Origin: Nitrospirales bacterium | GTDB lineage: Bacteria; Nitrospirota; Nitrospiria; Nitrospirales; UBA8639 | Assembly: GCA_029261255.1 (NCBI GenBank) | Contig: JAJDBQ010000133.1 | Location: 1-64,000 of the forward strand | Direction of reading: 5' to 3' | Length of the DNA: 64,000 nucleotides | In this document: piece after piece, positions 46,245-56,104 of the stretch | Layout: every line of letters starts with the position of its first letter | How positions within the stretch are numbered: the first letter of the stretch is position 1 | Position numbers and translations under genes: made by a program | Notes under the pieces: generated by a model | Seen by the model: only the letters and a program-made list of their open reading frames with translations | Told to the model about the DNA's origin: nothing | Databases searched by the model: none

Positions 46245-46588
46245 GGTAGCGTGGTCAATATCTTCGGCATAATCGTAGTGGCTTCAATCTCTTGAAGCTG
46301 CCTTCTTGAGCTACGCCGATAGGAACATATTGAAGGATTGCTTTATCAACAAGGAGATATGGAGATCACCACGGCGATACCATGCCTGTCAGCCAGCATG
46401 CCTCGAAAATAACAAGCCATTTCACAGAGACACAAGATTAATCCTACTTGGAGGAAATGCAGTAGAGAAGAACAGGTACCGAGAAGAGGACGGCCTTTAC
46501 AACTTTATGCAGATACTGGCGGGCTCAATCAGTCAATTTTGAGCTGAAGACTCTTAAGAGCAAAAGTCATCAAAGAAGGAAAGATAGT
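46245..46588. other. Intergenic region, no gene recognised
   Basis: A 344-bp gap between zur (divergent side) and the end of the OmpA-like gene. A 78-codon ORF at 46306-46542 has no ribosome site and no recognisable protein pattern. Confidence 0.5.
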
Positions 46589-47143
46589 TTATTCCAGTAG
46601 CAAATCAGCTCGTCGATTAAACTGATGACAGCGACTCTCATCATCAACATCACAAAGAACAAGTAGATTACCAAAAGATATAATACGAACCCGTGTTCGG
46701 GGAATGCCAAGATTAGCCAAGTACTCTTTTACAGCTTTTGCTCTCTTGACACCTAGGACCATGTTATAACTCTCACTCCCTCGAACGTCTGCGTGTCCCT
46801 CAATCGTCAACTCATAGCGTGAAAAATGTGTCATCCATTTTGCTGTGGCATCCAAACGATCCTTGACTTCGGGTGTGATTTCCCAGCTATTAAAAGGAAA
46901 ATAGATCGTGGGGAATGGCTCTGCCTCTGCTTGCAGAGTAGAGGCACTCTCTTCTGTATCCCCAGGTACAACCATACGTTCTGAGAGATGTGAAGGCTCT
47001 AAAGTAGGAGGCGCAGTAAGAGAAGTTAATGTCGGGCTTAGTTGCCCTGGTTGGATAGCCTCAGAGCTCTGGTGATTCATCGAGAGGGATTCACAGCCCC
47101 AGGCCGCCAATAGCATAATTGATACAATCAGTCGTAGAAACAT
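46589..47143 (-). CDS. OmpA/Pal-like peptidoglycan-binding lipoprotein
   Basis: The product is 184 residues with lipoprotein signal LLAAWGC (Cys near residue 17). A Thr/Ser/Pro-rich linker spans about 25-70. An OmpA-like domain follows from about 75: IYFPFNSWEITPEVKDRLDATAKWM, LTIEGHADVRGSESYNMVLGVKRAKAVKEYL and FNRRADLLLE. The Asp and Arg that bind diaminopimelate are in GHADVRG and NRRAD. This is the pattern of Pal-type outer-membrane lipoproteins. No tol genes are near, so it may be a Pal paralogue. Confidence 0.88.
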   Translation of the reverse strand: MFLRLIVSIMLLAAWGCESLSMNHQSSEAIQPGQLSPTLTSLTAPPTLEPSHLSERMVVPGDTEESASTLQAEAEPFPTIYFPFNSWEITPEVKDRLDATAKWMTHFSRYELTIEGHADVRGSESYNMVLGVKRAKAVKEYLANLGIPRTRVRIISFGNLLVLCDVDDESRCHQFNRRADLLLE

Positions 47144-47309
47144 AAAGCAATTCCCCCCGTTTTCATGTGTTTTTCGGTTCCGGAAGTTCAGGACTTAAGG
47201 ATCGCTCAAGGACACTGTGGATTATCGAGGTGGGTCAGTAGCAACCTAAAACGCTAAAAACTACCTATTTTCTACAATGATCAATAAGTGGGGGGGGGGA
47301 AGGCCGGAT

Positions 47310-47513
47310 TTAACTTTCTCTCTCAACACGAGAGTTTTGTTTACTTTCAATCACTTGCACTGGTGATAATCCTCCCTCAACCGAGGAAAAAGCATCAACC
47401 AAACTCCCACTGATCAGATGAAGTCCGCCTGCCAGCACGAGTCCGATAAGCGTGATCAACAGTGAATACTCAATTGCTGCTGTCCCTCGTTCATCGCTAA
47501 GAAATTGTCCCAT
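47310..47513 (-). CDS. flp: Flp/Fap-type pilin subunit
   Basis: The product is 67 residues from ATG 47511-47513, with AAAGGAGG upstream; the longer reading frame has no ribosome site. The sequence LSDERGTAAIEYSLLITLIGLVLAGG is the classic Flp pilin: a short leader, the G/A-xxxxEY processing motif with Glu-Tyr, then a single hydrophobic helix. The prepilin peptidase would cleave after the Gly. Tight-adherence (tad) assembly genes are not in the window, so this is an orphan pilin gene here. Its C-terminal tail is charged. Confidence 0.9.
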   Translation of the reverse strand: MGQFLSDERGTAAIEYSLLITLIGLVLAGGLHLISGSLVDAFSSVEGGLSPVQVIESKQNSRVERES

Positions 47514-47977
47514 CTCAAACGCCTCCTTTGTGACTCTCATGCATACTGAATGCTTGAGAGTTCTTACTATGCAAGGGACAAACCACACACCTCTGCGAGT
47601 CCTCTTCCCTTTCATTCACTTCACTTGTTGAAGGTCACCGATGTGGTCTAGTTCTTTAGAGCGATACGACAATTTGGTCTAGACCCTACACCGACAAAGA
47701 TACCAACAGTTTCTATGTAAATGAGTGGTATCAGCCCAAAATCCGAATAGAACGTAACTAGAGAAAACAAAAACGACTAGAACCATGTTCGCTACAGCGA
47801 CAAAAAATCAATGAATGCCTCAAAAGTCCTACCCCAAACAGCTGTACTTTGTGCCAGAAACACTCGAAGTCTCGAGAACACCTCATGTAGGTATAGACTG
47901 GCCTCAAAAAATCCTAGTGATTTAAAAAAATGAACTAAGCCAAGCGTTCATTGACTCCTTGAGCAAGACATGTCAAC
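47514..47977. other. Intergenic region, no gene recognised
   Basis: This 464-bp region between the pilin gene and the CsoR operator carries both promoters. TTGACT at 47951 could be the -35 of the csoR promoter. No RNA gene seen. Confidence 0.5.
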
Positions 47978-47998
47978 ATACCCTAACCCATAGGGTAT
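47978..47998. promoter_or_regulatory. CsoR-type copper operator
   Basis: Perfect 8-bp arms ATACCCTA and TAGGGTAT are separated by ACCCA. TACCC-GGGTA inverted repeats are the known CsoR/RcnR-type operator pattern. It lies 41 bp before the csoR start and downstream of a TTGACT -35 candidate, so a bound repressor would block the promoter. Confidence 0.85.
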
Positions 47999-48038
47999 GG
48001 GTACTTCACGGAAATTCATTAACCCAGGAAGGAAGGCC

Positions 48039-48302
48039 ATGAAGCCCGACATTCGTGCTGCTGCAGTCAAACGTTTGGCCTACATTGAAGGCCACTTGAA
48101 TGGAGTCCGTAATATGTTGGAGGAAGACCGATACTGTGTCGACATCCTGAAACAGACACACGCCATTCGAAAAGCCATCGAAAAATTTGAAAGCCTCCTT
48201 CTAGATGGACATCTCCGCACATGCGTCGTGGATGGCATTCAAAAAGGAAAAGCAGAAAAAATCATTGAAGAACTTCGCTCACTCTATACTGTTGGACGAT
48301 AA
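48039..48302 (+). CDS. csoR: CsoR-type copper-sensing repressor
   Basis: The product is 87 residues from ATG 48039, preceded by AGGAAGGAAGG. The in-frame ATG at 47997 overlaps the operator and has no ribosome site, so I reject it. The all-helical CsoR/RcnR fold is shown by VKRLAYIEGHLNGVRNMLEE. Copper ligands follow the x-Cys-His-Cys fingerprint: Cys in RYCVDIL, His and Cys in DGHLRTC. Cu(I) binding releases CsoR from DNA. It heads a copper unit with copZ and copA and should regulate itself via the repeat at 47978. Confidence 0.95.
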   Translation: MKPDIRAAAVKRLAYIEGHLNGVRNMLEEDRYCVDILKQTHAIRKAIEKFESLLLDGHLRTCVVDGIQKGKAEKIIEELRSLYTVGR

Positions 48303-48507
48303 AGAGGGTGTTAAATACTGAGAATATCAAAGAGCAAGCAAAATCAGGAACATATTGACTAGCAGCGGCTTCGTGTCGGTTCAAAAAATCCGTTCAGCAA
48401 GGCCACTTCGGCAGGCATGGAACCACTAGTCTGTCAGCCGTAGCCTTGGCGAAAATTGGCGGCCTTTTGCAACACCCCGTAAACAATTTCAGAAAAGGAG
48501 ATGTAGA

Positions 48508-48729
48508 ATGAAGGTAGCACAACATTTTCCCATTGAAGGAATGACCTGCGGCAATTGCGTACGACACGTGGAGCAGGCGCTAAAGAGTCTCTCCGGCATT
48601 TCACAGCTTGAGGTGAATCTCGAAAAACATGAAGCTCTGGTTGAATACGATTCAACACTTCTCACACGTGAAGCCATGGCATCAGCACTTAAAGATGCTG
48701 GGTACACGATGGGGGAACCTGTCGATTGA
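48508..48729 (+). CDS. copZ: CopZ-like copper chaperone
   Basis: The product is 73 residues, a single heavy-metal-associated (ferredoxin-like) domain with GMTCGNCVRHVEQAL; the two Cys bind Cu(I). The ribosome site AAAAGGAGATG is strong. It lies 12 bp before copA and 205 bp after csoR. It delivers Cu(I) to CopA or to the sensor in the cytoplasm. Confidence 0.95.
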   Translation: MKVAQHFPIEGMTCGNCVRHVEQALKSLSGISQLEVNLEKHEALVEYDSTLLTREAMASALKDAGYTMGEPVD

Positions 48730-48741
48730 CGATGGTTAACT

Positions 48742-51246
48742 ATGAGTATTGAATTAACACATGCCTCCTTCCCCGTCCGTGGGATGACCTGTGCTGCTTG
48801 CGTGAATCATGTTGAACGAGCATTAACAGCCACGCCCGGTGTGACTGAGGCATCAGTAAATTTCGCAACAGAAACGGCCTCCGTCGATTTCGATCCAACA
48901 ATAGCAACATCTGAATTGTTGACCCATGCCGTGAAAGAAGCTGGCTATGAAATTCCAGTTCAGTCGCGCACAGTAAAAATTGGAGGAATGTCCTGTGCCT
49001 CCTGTGTGAGCCATGTAGAAAAAGCCTTACGCACAATACCCGAAGTACTATCAGCAGACGTCAATTTAGCGACACATACAGCCAGATTTTCATCCTGGCC
49101 GGATACCGTTGCACATGCTGCCCTACAGCAAGCAATTACGAATGCCGGATACACCATCATTCCAGATTCAGAAACAGAGCGATCCGCCAAAATAGCATCC
49201 GTACAATCCGAAGAAGACAAGGCTCCACTGCTCTTGAAAAAAGCCATTCTCAGCGGGATCGCTGGGTTACTAGTGATGATGGGGAGTATGAATCTCCTTC
49301 CGGGCTTCTCTGCCTTCACTCTCCAGACACGTCATGTAATCTTATTCTTTATCACCAGTTTGGTCATTTTTTGGGCCGGACGATCAATCTATACGGCTGC
49401 CTGGAATGCCGCACGTCACCAAGCTGTCAACATGAACACGCTCATAGCCGTCGGCACCATGGCTGCTTTTGGCTACAGCACGCTTGCAACATTCTCACCT
49501 TCGTTTTTTGAAGCAAGCGGAATACCAGCAGCGGTCTACTATGACACGTCAATTATCATTATCGCCCTGATCCTTTTTGGTCGTTACTTGGAAACTGGGG
49601 CCAAGAATCAAACTTCCTCAGCTATTCACAAGCTCATGAACTTACGACCAAAAACAGCCAGAATTCGGCGAGGGGCTGAAGAGCAAGATATCGAGATCGA
49701 AATGGTTCAATCAGGCGATATGATAGTCGTTCGTCCAGGTGAGCAAATCCCAGTCGATGGCGTCGTCACAGAAGGACAATCTTCCGTCAATGAAGCCATG
49801 CTGACAGGCGAAAGCTTACCGGTGGAAAAAGAGCCAGGGTCCAAGGTCTTTACGGGGACAATGAATGTATCTGGAAGCTTTCTTTTCCAGGCATCCGCCA
49901 TTGGGAAAGATACGGTGCTCGCGCGCATTGTTCATCTTGTGCAGGAAGCCCAGGGGTCAAAACCCCCAATTCAACGCGTTGCAGACTATATTGCGAGCAT
50001 CTTCGTTCCAGTAGTTTTAGGTATAGCCACAATAGCTTTTTTTCTGTGGTGGGGCTTGGGTCCTGACCCTTCAATGACATACGCGGTACTGACATTCGTC
50101 GCCATACTGATAATTGCCTGTCCTTGTGCTTTGGGCTTGGCCACACCCACAGCCATTATGGTGGGAACTGGCCGAGGAGCCGAACAGGGCATCTTGATTC
50201 GTCATGCCGAAGCATTGGAGACGGTGCATCAGGTCGACATCATTGTCTTAGATAAAACCGGGACATTAACTCAAGGGGTCCCCACCGTCACAGACATCGT
50301 CTCTCCACGATGGAATCAGGAAGAACTCCTTCGTCTTGCGGCATCGTTAGAACGCCGATCGGAACATCCCCTCGCTCAGGCCATTGTCGAACATGCCACC
50401 CAACAATCCCTCCGACTTGATGAGCCTGAGAATTTCGAGAACACACCTGGGCAAGGTGTCAAAGGCAACGTCACAGGAGAAGTCGTGATAGTTGGCAATA
50501 CTACATTCATCATCAATCTCTTAGGGAGTCAAAGCTTAGACGGATTTTCTGACTCAATGACATCACTCGCACAAATGGGAAAAACTCCAATCCTAGTCGC
50601 CATCAACGGACATGTTGAAGGAATCATTGGTGTCGCCGATACGATTCGACCCGAATCAAAAGAAGCCATTCAACAACTCACTAACGCTGGATTAGAAGTC
50701 GTGATGTTAACGGGAGATCATCATGATGTGGCCGCAGCCATTGCCTACGAACTAGGCATTATCAATTTCTTAGCTGAAATACTACCCGATCAAAAAGCTG
50801 CAGAAATTCAAAAACTTCAACAGAATGGAAATAGACGCGTGGCCATGGTGGGAGACGGGATCAATGACGCCCCTGCGCTCGCTCAAGCAGATGTCGGGAT
50901 CGCATTGGGAACGGGAACCGATGTGGCCATGGAAACCGCTCAGATCACGCTAATGAGTAGCGACATTCGAGGCATTTACAAGGCCATTCAATTAAGTCGA
51001 GCAACGATGCGGACGATTCATCAAAACTTATTTTGGGCATTTGCCTATAATATTGTCCTCATACCTCTTGCAGCCGGCATTCTTTACCCGCTTTTTCAGT
51101 CAATAGGCGGTGTACCCAATGAACTACAATGGCTGTTTGGCGAATACGGCTTTCTCCAACCCATCATGGCTGCAACAGCCATGGCCTTGAGTTCAGTCAG
51201 TGTCGTCAGTAATTCGCTCCGCCTCAAAAATGTCTCTTTCACCTGA
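48742..51246 (+). CDS. copA: Copper-exporting P1B-type ATPase CopA
   Basis: The product is 834 residues. Two N-terminal metal-binding domains carry GMTCAAC (residue 15) and GMSCASC (about 80). The transmembrane core follows, with the actuator motif MLTGES near 354, the CPC ion site in ACPCALG near 459, the phosphorylation site DKTGTLTQG near 504, the SEHPLAQAI motif near 540, and [10 protein letters not shown] near 704. The MxxSS-type end ([14 protein letters not shown]) near 820 is typical of Cu(I)-ATPases (P1B-1). It pumps Cu(I) from the cytoplasm to the periplasm. It is third in the csoR-copZ-copA unit. Confidence 0.97.
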   Translation: MSIELTHASFPVRGMTCAACVNHVERALTATPGVTEASVNFATETASVDFDPTIATSELLTHAVKEAGYEIPVQSRTVKIGGMSCASCVSHVEKALRTIPEVLSADVNLATHTARFSSWPDTVAHAALQQAITNAGYTIIPDSETERSAKIASVQSEEDKAPLLLKKAILSGIAGLLVMMGSMNLLPGFSAFTLQTRHVILFFITSLVIFWAGRSIYTAAWNAARHQAVNMNTLIAVGTMAAFGYSTLATFSPSFFEASGIPAAVYYDTSIIIIALILFGRYLETGAKNQTSSAIHKLMNLRPKTARIRRGAEEQDIEIEMVQSGDMIVVRPGEQIPVDGVVTEGQSSVNEAMLTGESLPVEKEPGSKVFTGTMNVSGSFLFQASAIGKDTVLARIVHLVQEAQGSKPPIQRVADYIASIFVPVVLGIATIAFFLWWGLGPDPSMTYAVLTFVAILIIACPCALGLATPTAIMVGTGRGAEQGILIRHAEALETVHQVDIIVLDKTGTLTQGVPTVTDIVSPRWNQEELLRLAASLERRSEHPLAQAIVEHATQQSLRLDEPENFENTPGQGVKGNVTGEVVIVGNTTFIINLLGSQSLDGFSDSMTSLAQMGKTPILVAINGHVEGIIGVADTIRPESKEAIQQLTNAGLEVVMLTGDHHDVAAAIAYELGIINFLAEILPDQKAAEIQKLQQNGNRRVAMVGDGINDAPALAQADVGIALGTGTDVAMETAQITLMSSDIRGIYKAIQLSRATMRTIHQNLFWAFAYNIVLIPLAAGILYPLFQSIGGVPNELQWLFGEYGFLQPIMAATAMALSSVSVVSNSLRLKNVSFT

Positions 51247-51280
51247 ACCATTTTGCACGCTCTCTTTGACCATCTCTAAA

Positions 51281-54200
51281 TCATGCTGGACTGCTCGACA
51301 TCTTTTTTAGTAGTGCCGCTTGAATGGCTCGAGCCATATCATCCATCAGCACTGGCTTTGTGAGATACGCTTGAAGCCCCATCGCTTCGGCTTTCGTCTC
51401 ATTCATCGTGTAGCTGAACCCAGAACACAAAATCACTGGAAAGTTTGGCTGCAATCGCATGACGTGTTGAGCCAAGAGTTCTCCAGTCATCCCAGGCATA
51501 GTTTGATCCGTCACTAAGACATCATAGTGAGCTGAATTCTTCTCAAAAGCTTCCAAGGCATCAGCGGCATTCGTAAAAACAATGACACGATAGCCTAACG
51601 CTTCCAGCGTATCTTTACCCCAACGTGCAATAGAGAGCTCATCATCCACAAACATCACGGTACCTTGTCCAAAAGAAGAACCACGCGTCACCGAAACGGT
51701 TGCCCCCATGCTTGGCATTGATGTCGAACAAGGAAGATATACAAAAAACGTTGTGTTCTCCCCTTCATGACTTTCCACCTGAATGGTCCCTCCATGACTC
51801 GTAATGACGCCATGAATGACTGAAAGTCCCATTCCTGTTCCCTCACCCACCGCTTTTGTGGTAAAGAATGGGTCGAATATTCGCTTTTGAATATTAGGAG
51901 AAATACCCTTACCAGAATCAGAAAAAGTGAGACGAATATATGAGCCAATCGTGAGACCATCCTGCAAGAGACTGTTTCCTTCGTCGACTCGAATCTGATC
52001 AAGTTTGACAAATAAGGTCCCGCCCGATTCACGCATAGCGTATTCAGCATTAGCCCCAAGATTCATCACAACTTGATGAATTTGCGTCGCATCAGCCAGC
52101 ACCGGAGACGTTGTCGCATCCAAATCTACTTCTAAGGAAATTGTGGAGGGAAGGGATGCCCGAAGTAAATTCGAAGCTTCCGCCACAATAGACTGAAGAA
52201 ACAGGACTTTTTTCCCTGATTCATCTTGTCGACTAAATGTCAATATTTGACGAACAAGCTTCTTGGCTCGATAGCCTGCCTTGAGAACTTCTCGCAAACG
52301 AGGGACCACGCCACTGGTGCCACTACTTTGTGCCATGGCCAATTCGGTGTAGCCAATAATAGAAGACAAGATATTATTAAAATCATGAGCAATCCCACCG
52401 GCCAAGGTCCCGATTGCTTCCATTTTTTGGGCTTGGCGCAATTGCTCTTCACTTTTCCGCAAGGCTTCTTCCGTCTGACGCCGCTCTGTTAAGTCACGGA
52501 CAAATCCACTAAAAAGAAACGTGCCTTTTGAGCGTACGGCAGTCATCGCAAACTCAAGAGGAAATTCATGACCATCGCGATGTAAGCCAGATAACTCCGT
52601 CCGATGGTTTAAGACCTCACTCAACCCCGTTCGAACATACTGTTGTAAGCCCTCAAGATATCCTTCTCGATAGGATGGAGGAATGACCGTGTCGACCAAG
52701 GATAGACCAATGATCTCTTCACGAGACCACCCAAACATTCGCTCTGCCTGCGAATTCCAACTCAGAATATGTCCGGTCTCCTTAAAGATGACCACTGCAT
52801 CAAGTGCCGTATCCAATACCATGCGAGTCTGTTCCTCACCTTCTCGCAAGGCCATTTCCGTATTTTTTCGTTGCATAAACTGCCCGATTTGGCTACTCAG
52901 TGATAACATTTGATGAAGGAGAGCTTGATCGGGCTCTTGAATTTCCCGGCTAAAAAATTCCATGACACCGAAAATAGCCGGACCTAACTGAATCGGAAAG
53001 GCAAAAGCGGCATGCAACCCTTCTTTTGAGGCCATTGGTGCACGAGGAAAATTGGAATCTTGGACAGCGTCCGTAATCCAAACTGGCTGGCCTTCGTCCC
53101 ACGTCCGACCCGGCAGACCAACACCTTTTGCAAATGACATCTGCTGCGTCAAATTCACAAAACGAGAAAACCGATCTGGCGAAGCCTGCCAAACTTCGAC
53201 GCAACGTAACACCGGTGACTCTTGATCAACTTGCCAGAGAATTCCCACCTGCCAGCCTATACTTTCACAAACAGCTCGAAGAATTTCCGGCGTCGCCTCA
53301 TGAATCGTCATACATTCTGCCAAGACTTGAGCCACAGCATATTGGGCAGCCAAGCGACGTTCAGCCATTTTCTGCTCAGTCATGTCCCGTAACAACACCG
53401 TAAAGAGTCGATGCCCCCAAAGAGGCGATTCCGTCAACGTCAACGTGAGTGGAAAAACCGTCCCATCTTTTCTCTGGGCCTGAAATTCCTTCACGACAGC
53501 GGCCATTTTGGTCGTGCCCTGGGAGCGGTAGGTCAATAAAAACGTATCACACGGATTATGATCAGATGAAACAAACAAGGTCTGAAAGGGTTGCCCGATC
53601 ATTTCATCCTTGTGGTAGAGAAACAAGGACTCTGCGGCTGCATTAAACGTTTCAATTGTTGAATATTCATTAAACGTCACGATGCCCTCACCAGCACTGG
53701 CAACAATAGCCCGACTGGTTGCTTCATCATCTGGAATATTTTGAGGTCCTGAATCCTTGCGAAAAAAAATAAATATGCCACCCAACAACATGGCCAGCAA
53801 TTGCATGAGCCCGATTCCCACACCAGACTGCAAGTAGGGCAATCGTATTTCTTGAAGATCCAGTGTGGCGGCCACACCGAAAGACTCGCCAACAAATGGG
53901 ACATAGACGGCAAGGACGGTTCTCCCCTGTTCATCGGAGAGAAGCGTCGGCTCCTCCTGCCCCGAAGTATTCGATTGCACGAGAATGTGTTTCCCGCTGA
54001 CAAAAATTATTCTCCCCGTTTCTCCAAAGCGATGAAATCCTGATTGAGCATCAAAAATATACTTCATTCGATCTGCCCTTTGGACCTCAACTCTAGGGGC
54101 ATCCCTCTCTTCAATGGTGCTGATGATTTCTAGCTGTTGAGCATGGACGAGAGCGAGATCCAGTAAACGAACTCTCTCCCGTTCGATTGATCCCAAATAC

Positions 54201-54289
54201 AACCAATACAACAACAGACCAGTGGCAGCCATGAGCAGGCTTGCTAACACAAAAAAGATTCGCCGACTTTTTAGCCAACTTGCGATCAT
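51281..54289 (-). CDS. Hybrid sensor histidine kinase (PAS-GAF-PAS-HK-REC)
   Basis: The product is 1002 residues. TM1 (about 10-30) and TM2 (about 155-175) enclose a periplasmic sensor of about 120 residues. Then follow PAS (about 190-310), GAF (about 320-480), PAS (about 495-610), HisKA with the phospho-His in GGIAHDFNNILSSI (about 641), a HATPase_c domain (VMNLGANAEYAM, DSGKGI, GTGMGLSV), and a REC domain with VTDQTMPGM (phospho-Asp) and KP near the end. It is convergent with copA, but no copper-specific motif shows in the sensor. The signal is unknown. A partner response regulator is not in the window. Confidence 0.93.
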   Translation of the reverse strand: MIASWLKSRRIFFVLASLLMAATGLLLYWLYLGSIERERVRLLDLALVHAQQLEIISTIEERDAPRVEVQRADRMKYIFDAQSGFHRFGETGRIIFVSGKHILVQSNTSGQEEPTLLSDEQGRTVLAVYVPFVGESFGVAATLDLQEIRLPYLQSGVGIGLMQLLAMLLGGIFIFFRKDSGPQNIPDDEATSRAIVASAGEGIVTFNEYSTIETFNAAAESLFLYHKDEMIGQPFQTLFVSSDHNPCDTFLLTYRSQGTTKMAAVVKEFQAQRKDGTVFPLTLTLTESPLWGHRLFTVLLRDMTEQKMAERRLAAQYAVAQVLAECMTIHEATPEILRAVCESIGWQVGILWQVDQESPVLRCVEVWQASPDRFSRFVNLTQQMSFAKGVGLPGRTWDEGQPVWITDAVQDSNFPRAPMASKEGLHAAFAFPIQLGPAIFGVMEFFSREIQEPDQALLHQMLSLSSQIGQFMQRKNTEMALREGEEQTRMVLDTALDAVVIFKETGHILSWNSQAERMFGWSREEIIGLSLVDTVIPPSYREGYLEGLQQYVRTGLSEVLNHRTELSGLHRDGHEFPLEFAMTAVRSKGTFLFSGFVRDLTERRQTEEALRKSEEQLRQAQKMEAIGTLAGGIAHDFNNILSSIIGYTELAMAQSSGTSGVVPRLREVLKAGYRAKKLVRQILTFSRQDESGKKVLFLQSIVAEASNLLRASLPSTISLEVDLDATTSPVLADATQIHQVVMNLGANAEYAMRESGGTLFVKLDQIRVDEGNSLLQDGLTIGSYIRLTFSDSGKGISPNIQKRIFDPFFTTKAVGEGTGMGLSVIHGVITSHGGTIQVESHEGENTTFFVYLPCSTSMPSMGATVSVTRGSSFGQGTVMFVDDELSIARWGKDTLEALGYRVIVFTNAADALEAFEKNSAHYDVLVTDQTMPGMTGELLAQHVMRLQPNFPVILCSGFSYTMNETKAEAMGLQAYLTKPVLMDDMARAIQAALLKKMSSSPA

Positions 54290-54554
54290 CTTCAGTGCCT
54301 AGGGAGAAAAATCGATGTATCTGGAGGAAGTAAAGAGAATGCGGGAGAGGCTAACGCAAGACCGACATTGTAGAGGACATCCATATTCCCTACACCAGAT
54401 TGAAAAGAATACTTACGCGTGACGCTTGAATGCCATTTAAGAATACGTGTTTCTAGTATATATGTCTATATTTGGAGAAAAAGCAATCTAGCGGAGGAAT
54501 AGGCGGAGACTTCAGTCCAGGAGTAGGTCAGAACAAGACGTTCATGACAAAGAC

Positions 54555-54875
54555 TTATTGACTACGAAAATGTATGCGAATGGAGACTTCACCATCGACA
54601 GGATTGTCGCCCTGCATTTGCGGCAAAAATGTCCATTGCTTGAGGACTTGCAACGAGGCTTGTGTCAGCTCATGCTGCGCAGCAGGTTGAAGGATAACCA
54701 CCGTGGCTTCACCTTCTTTGTTGACCAGAAACCGCGCCTTCATCCAATCATCCAATTCGCGCCCCTCAAGCTCTGTTGGGATTGTGAGCCAAGGGGGTTT
54801 TTGCGGGACAGGACCATGCTGCTGATCTTTATTCAACCGCGACCCATGGTCATGGACCATAGGAAGTGTTTCCAC
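54555..54875 (-). pseudogene. TonB-C-like periplasmic protein, 5' end apparently lost to an IS
   Basis: The readable part is 106 residues from a GTG at 54873-54875, with a TonB C-terminal-like end (TIPTELEGRELDDWMKARFLVNKEGEATVVIL, ALKQWTF-type LQVLKQWTFLPQM). In frame upstream, to about 54975, the DNA still encodes RIHWLIFSSYIFLISPNAV, a signal-peptide-like segment, but no ATG, GTG or TTG is in frame there. Only ATT (54956, with AGGTTACAAAG upstream) or CTG could start it. The left end of a decayed IS (54978) abuts this point, so the original start was probably removed. A still-working gene using ATT cannot be excluded. Confidence 0.65.
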
Positions 54876-54977
54876 CAGAGCATCCTCATCATGATCAGAT
54901 CGGACAGCATTAGGACTAATGAGGAAAATGTAGCTACTAAAAATCAGCCAATGAATTCTTTGTAACCTTACTCTTGG

Positions 54978-55678
54978 GGCTGTCGTAGATTAATCACAAC
55001 TGACACCACTTTTCAGGGAGACCAAATGGTGATGATGCGATCCATAATTAAATCAAAACTACGCTTCTTTTAAGAATTCATGAAAATGGTGGACTGGAAG
55101 GCCATTGTATTTGCGCAAAACACGTTTGGCTTGGTCCCAGAAATTTCCGATCCCATTGAAATGATTGCTCCCGTAAGCAAACACCGCTGAATGATTCATC
55201 CGATAATGTTTGAATGCTGAAATATCTCAGGCATTGCATGAACGATAGCTACCTGTGTACACCATGTCATCAGTCTCGATTTTACTGCGAATAGTGGGCA
55301 CGAGCGTTGCCGTACGCGTGTGAATGATCATTTGGGCATACACGTTCCCGCCTCGCTTCAGGATCCCAAATACGGGAACTTTCCCTGCCCACCTCGGCCT
55401 CGTTTCCCTTTCCGCATGCCACCGAGATCTTTTCATCCAATTCAATTTCTCCAGCAACCTCGGAGGCCGCGGCCTCGAGTTTCGCCATAATGATAAGACG
55501 TATTGTTCGATAAAATTGCGCAGTCGTATTAGTCTGGAGACCCAGCAGGTCTGCCGCTGCACGTGCCGTGACTTCCGGGACAAAATACGCAAGCAGCGTC
55601 AGTTGGATTGCATACCTTCATTTGCAATACTTTAAGCCCATACGCCATCATCAATTAGCTTTTTTATCTGCGACAGCC
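54978..55678. mobile_element. Decayed IS1595-type insertion sequence
   Basis: About 700 bp bounded by imperfect inverted repeats: left GGCTGTCGTAGATTAA (54978) and right, on the opposite strand, GGCTGTCGCAGATAAA (ends 55678), 14 of 16 matching. A broken ISXO2-like transposase lies inside. CTCTT stands just outside both ends, possibly a worn target duplication. Family membership comes from transposase motifs, not from a database search. Confidence 0.78.
55059..55615 (-). pseudogene. IS1595-family (ISXO2-like DDE) transposase remnant
   Basis: Reading the minus strand with one frame change gives a nearly continuous match to the ISXO2-like transposase pattern: TARAAADLLGLQTN-type helix, GEIELDEKIS (first catalytic Asp region), then after a frameshift near 55385 KVPVFGILKRGGNVYA, MVYTGSYRSCNA (second Asp position changed to Gly), a TGA at about 55225, KHYRMNHSAVFA, NHFNGIGNFWDQAKRVLRKYNG, and LKEA ending at 55059. 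The start is missing. The element is therefore inactive, with a frameshift, at least one stop and a lost catalytic residue. Confidence 0.85.
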
Positions 55679-56017
55679 TCTTAGTTTTTCAAAAATTTTT
55701 AATTAGTTTGGGTTTTTCTTTTTTTCACTTTTCAACTCTCACCAGGGCATCACTATCCTCAGTCCTCCGTACGAAGAAAGGAATCTTTGCCCTGCCTGAA
55801 ACCTAAACTTGCTCTATTGAGACCTTTTGATCTTTAAACAAAAAACGTCCATTTGTAAAATATGAACTGATAATAAATCGTTGCTTTCTTTATCCAAAAA
55901 GCGTGGCTCGTTTCAAAATCCGTATGAGTTTGAAGGAAGAGATGCGAAGTTTTTGAAAAAATTTATGGCGTCACGATGGGTGAAGCAGGGATAATGTTCA
56001 GAAAAATAAAATTCTCT
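55679..56017. other. Intergenic region, no gene recognised
   Basis: This AT-rich 339-bp stretch lies between the IS remnant and the Zur-type operator. It contains A/T runs near 55685-55735 and no coding pattern. It should carry the promoter of the zinc-uptake cluster close to 56018. Confidence 0.55.
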
Positions 56018-56036
56018 ATTGCAAGTAACTTGCAAT
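56018..56036. promoter_or_regulatory. Zur-type operator before the zinc-uptake cluster
   Basis: ATTGCAAGTAACTTGCAAT is a 9-1-9 inverted repeat that is perfect apart from its central base. The same half-site TTGCAAGT occurs twice before zur (46215-46244). It lies 69 bp upstream of the first gene of the cluster. Binding is inferred from the match and gene content. Confidence 0.82.
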
Positions 56037-56104
56037 TTACATTGACTGCACGCGTTCTTCTTGTTAGATTCTGTTCTCAAATCACTGAAAGTGCACGCGA
56101 GTCT

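Noticed and set aside
46306..46542. 78-codon ORF between zur and the OmpA-like gene
   Set aside because: No ribosome site, odd composition and no recognisable protein features.
54558..54965. 135-codon plus-strand ORF
   Set aside because: It is the antisense of the TonB-C-like frame, whose protein pattern is convincing.
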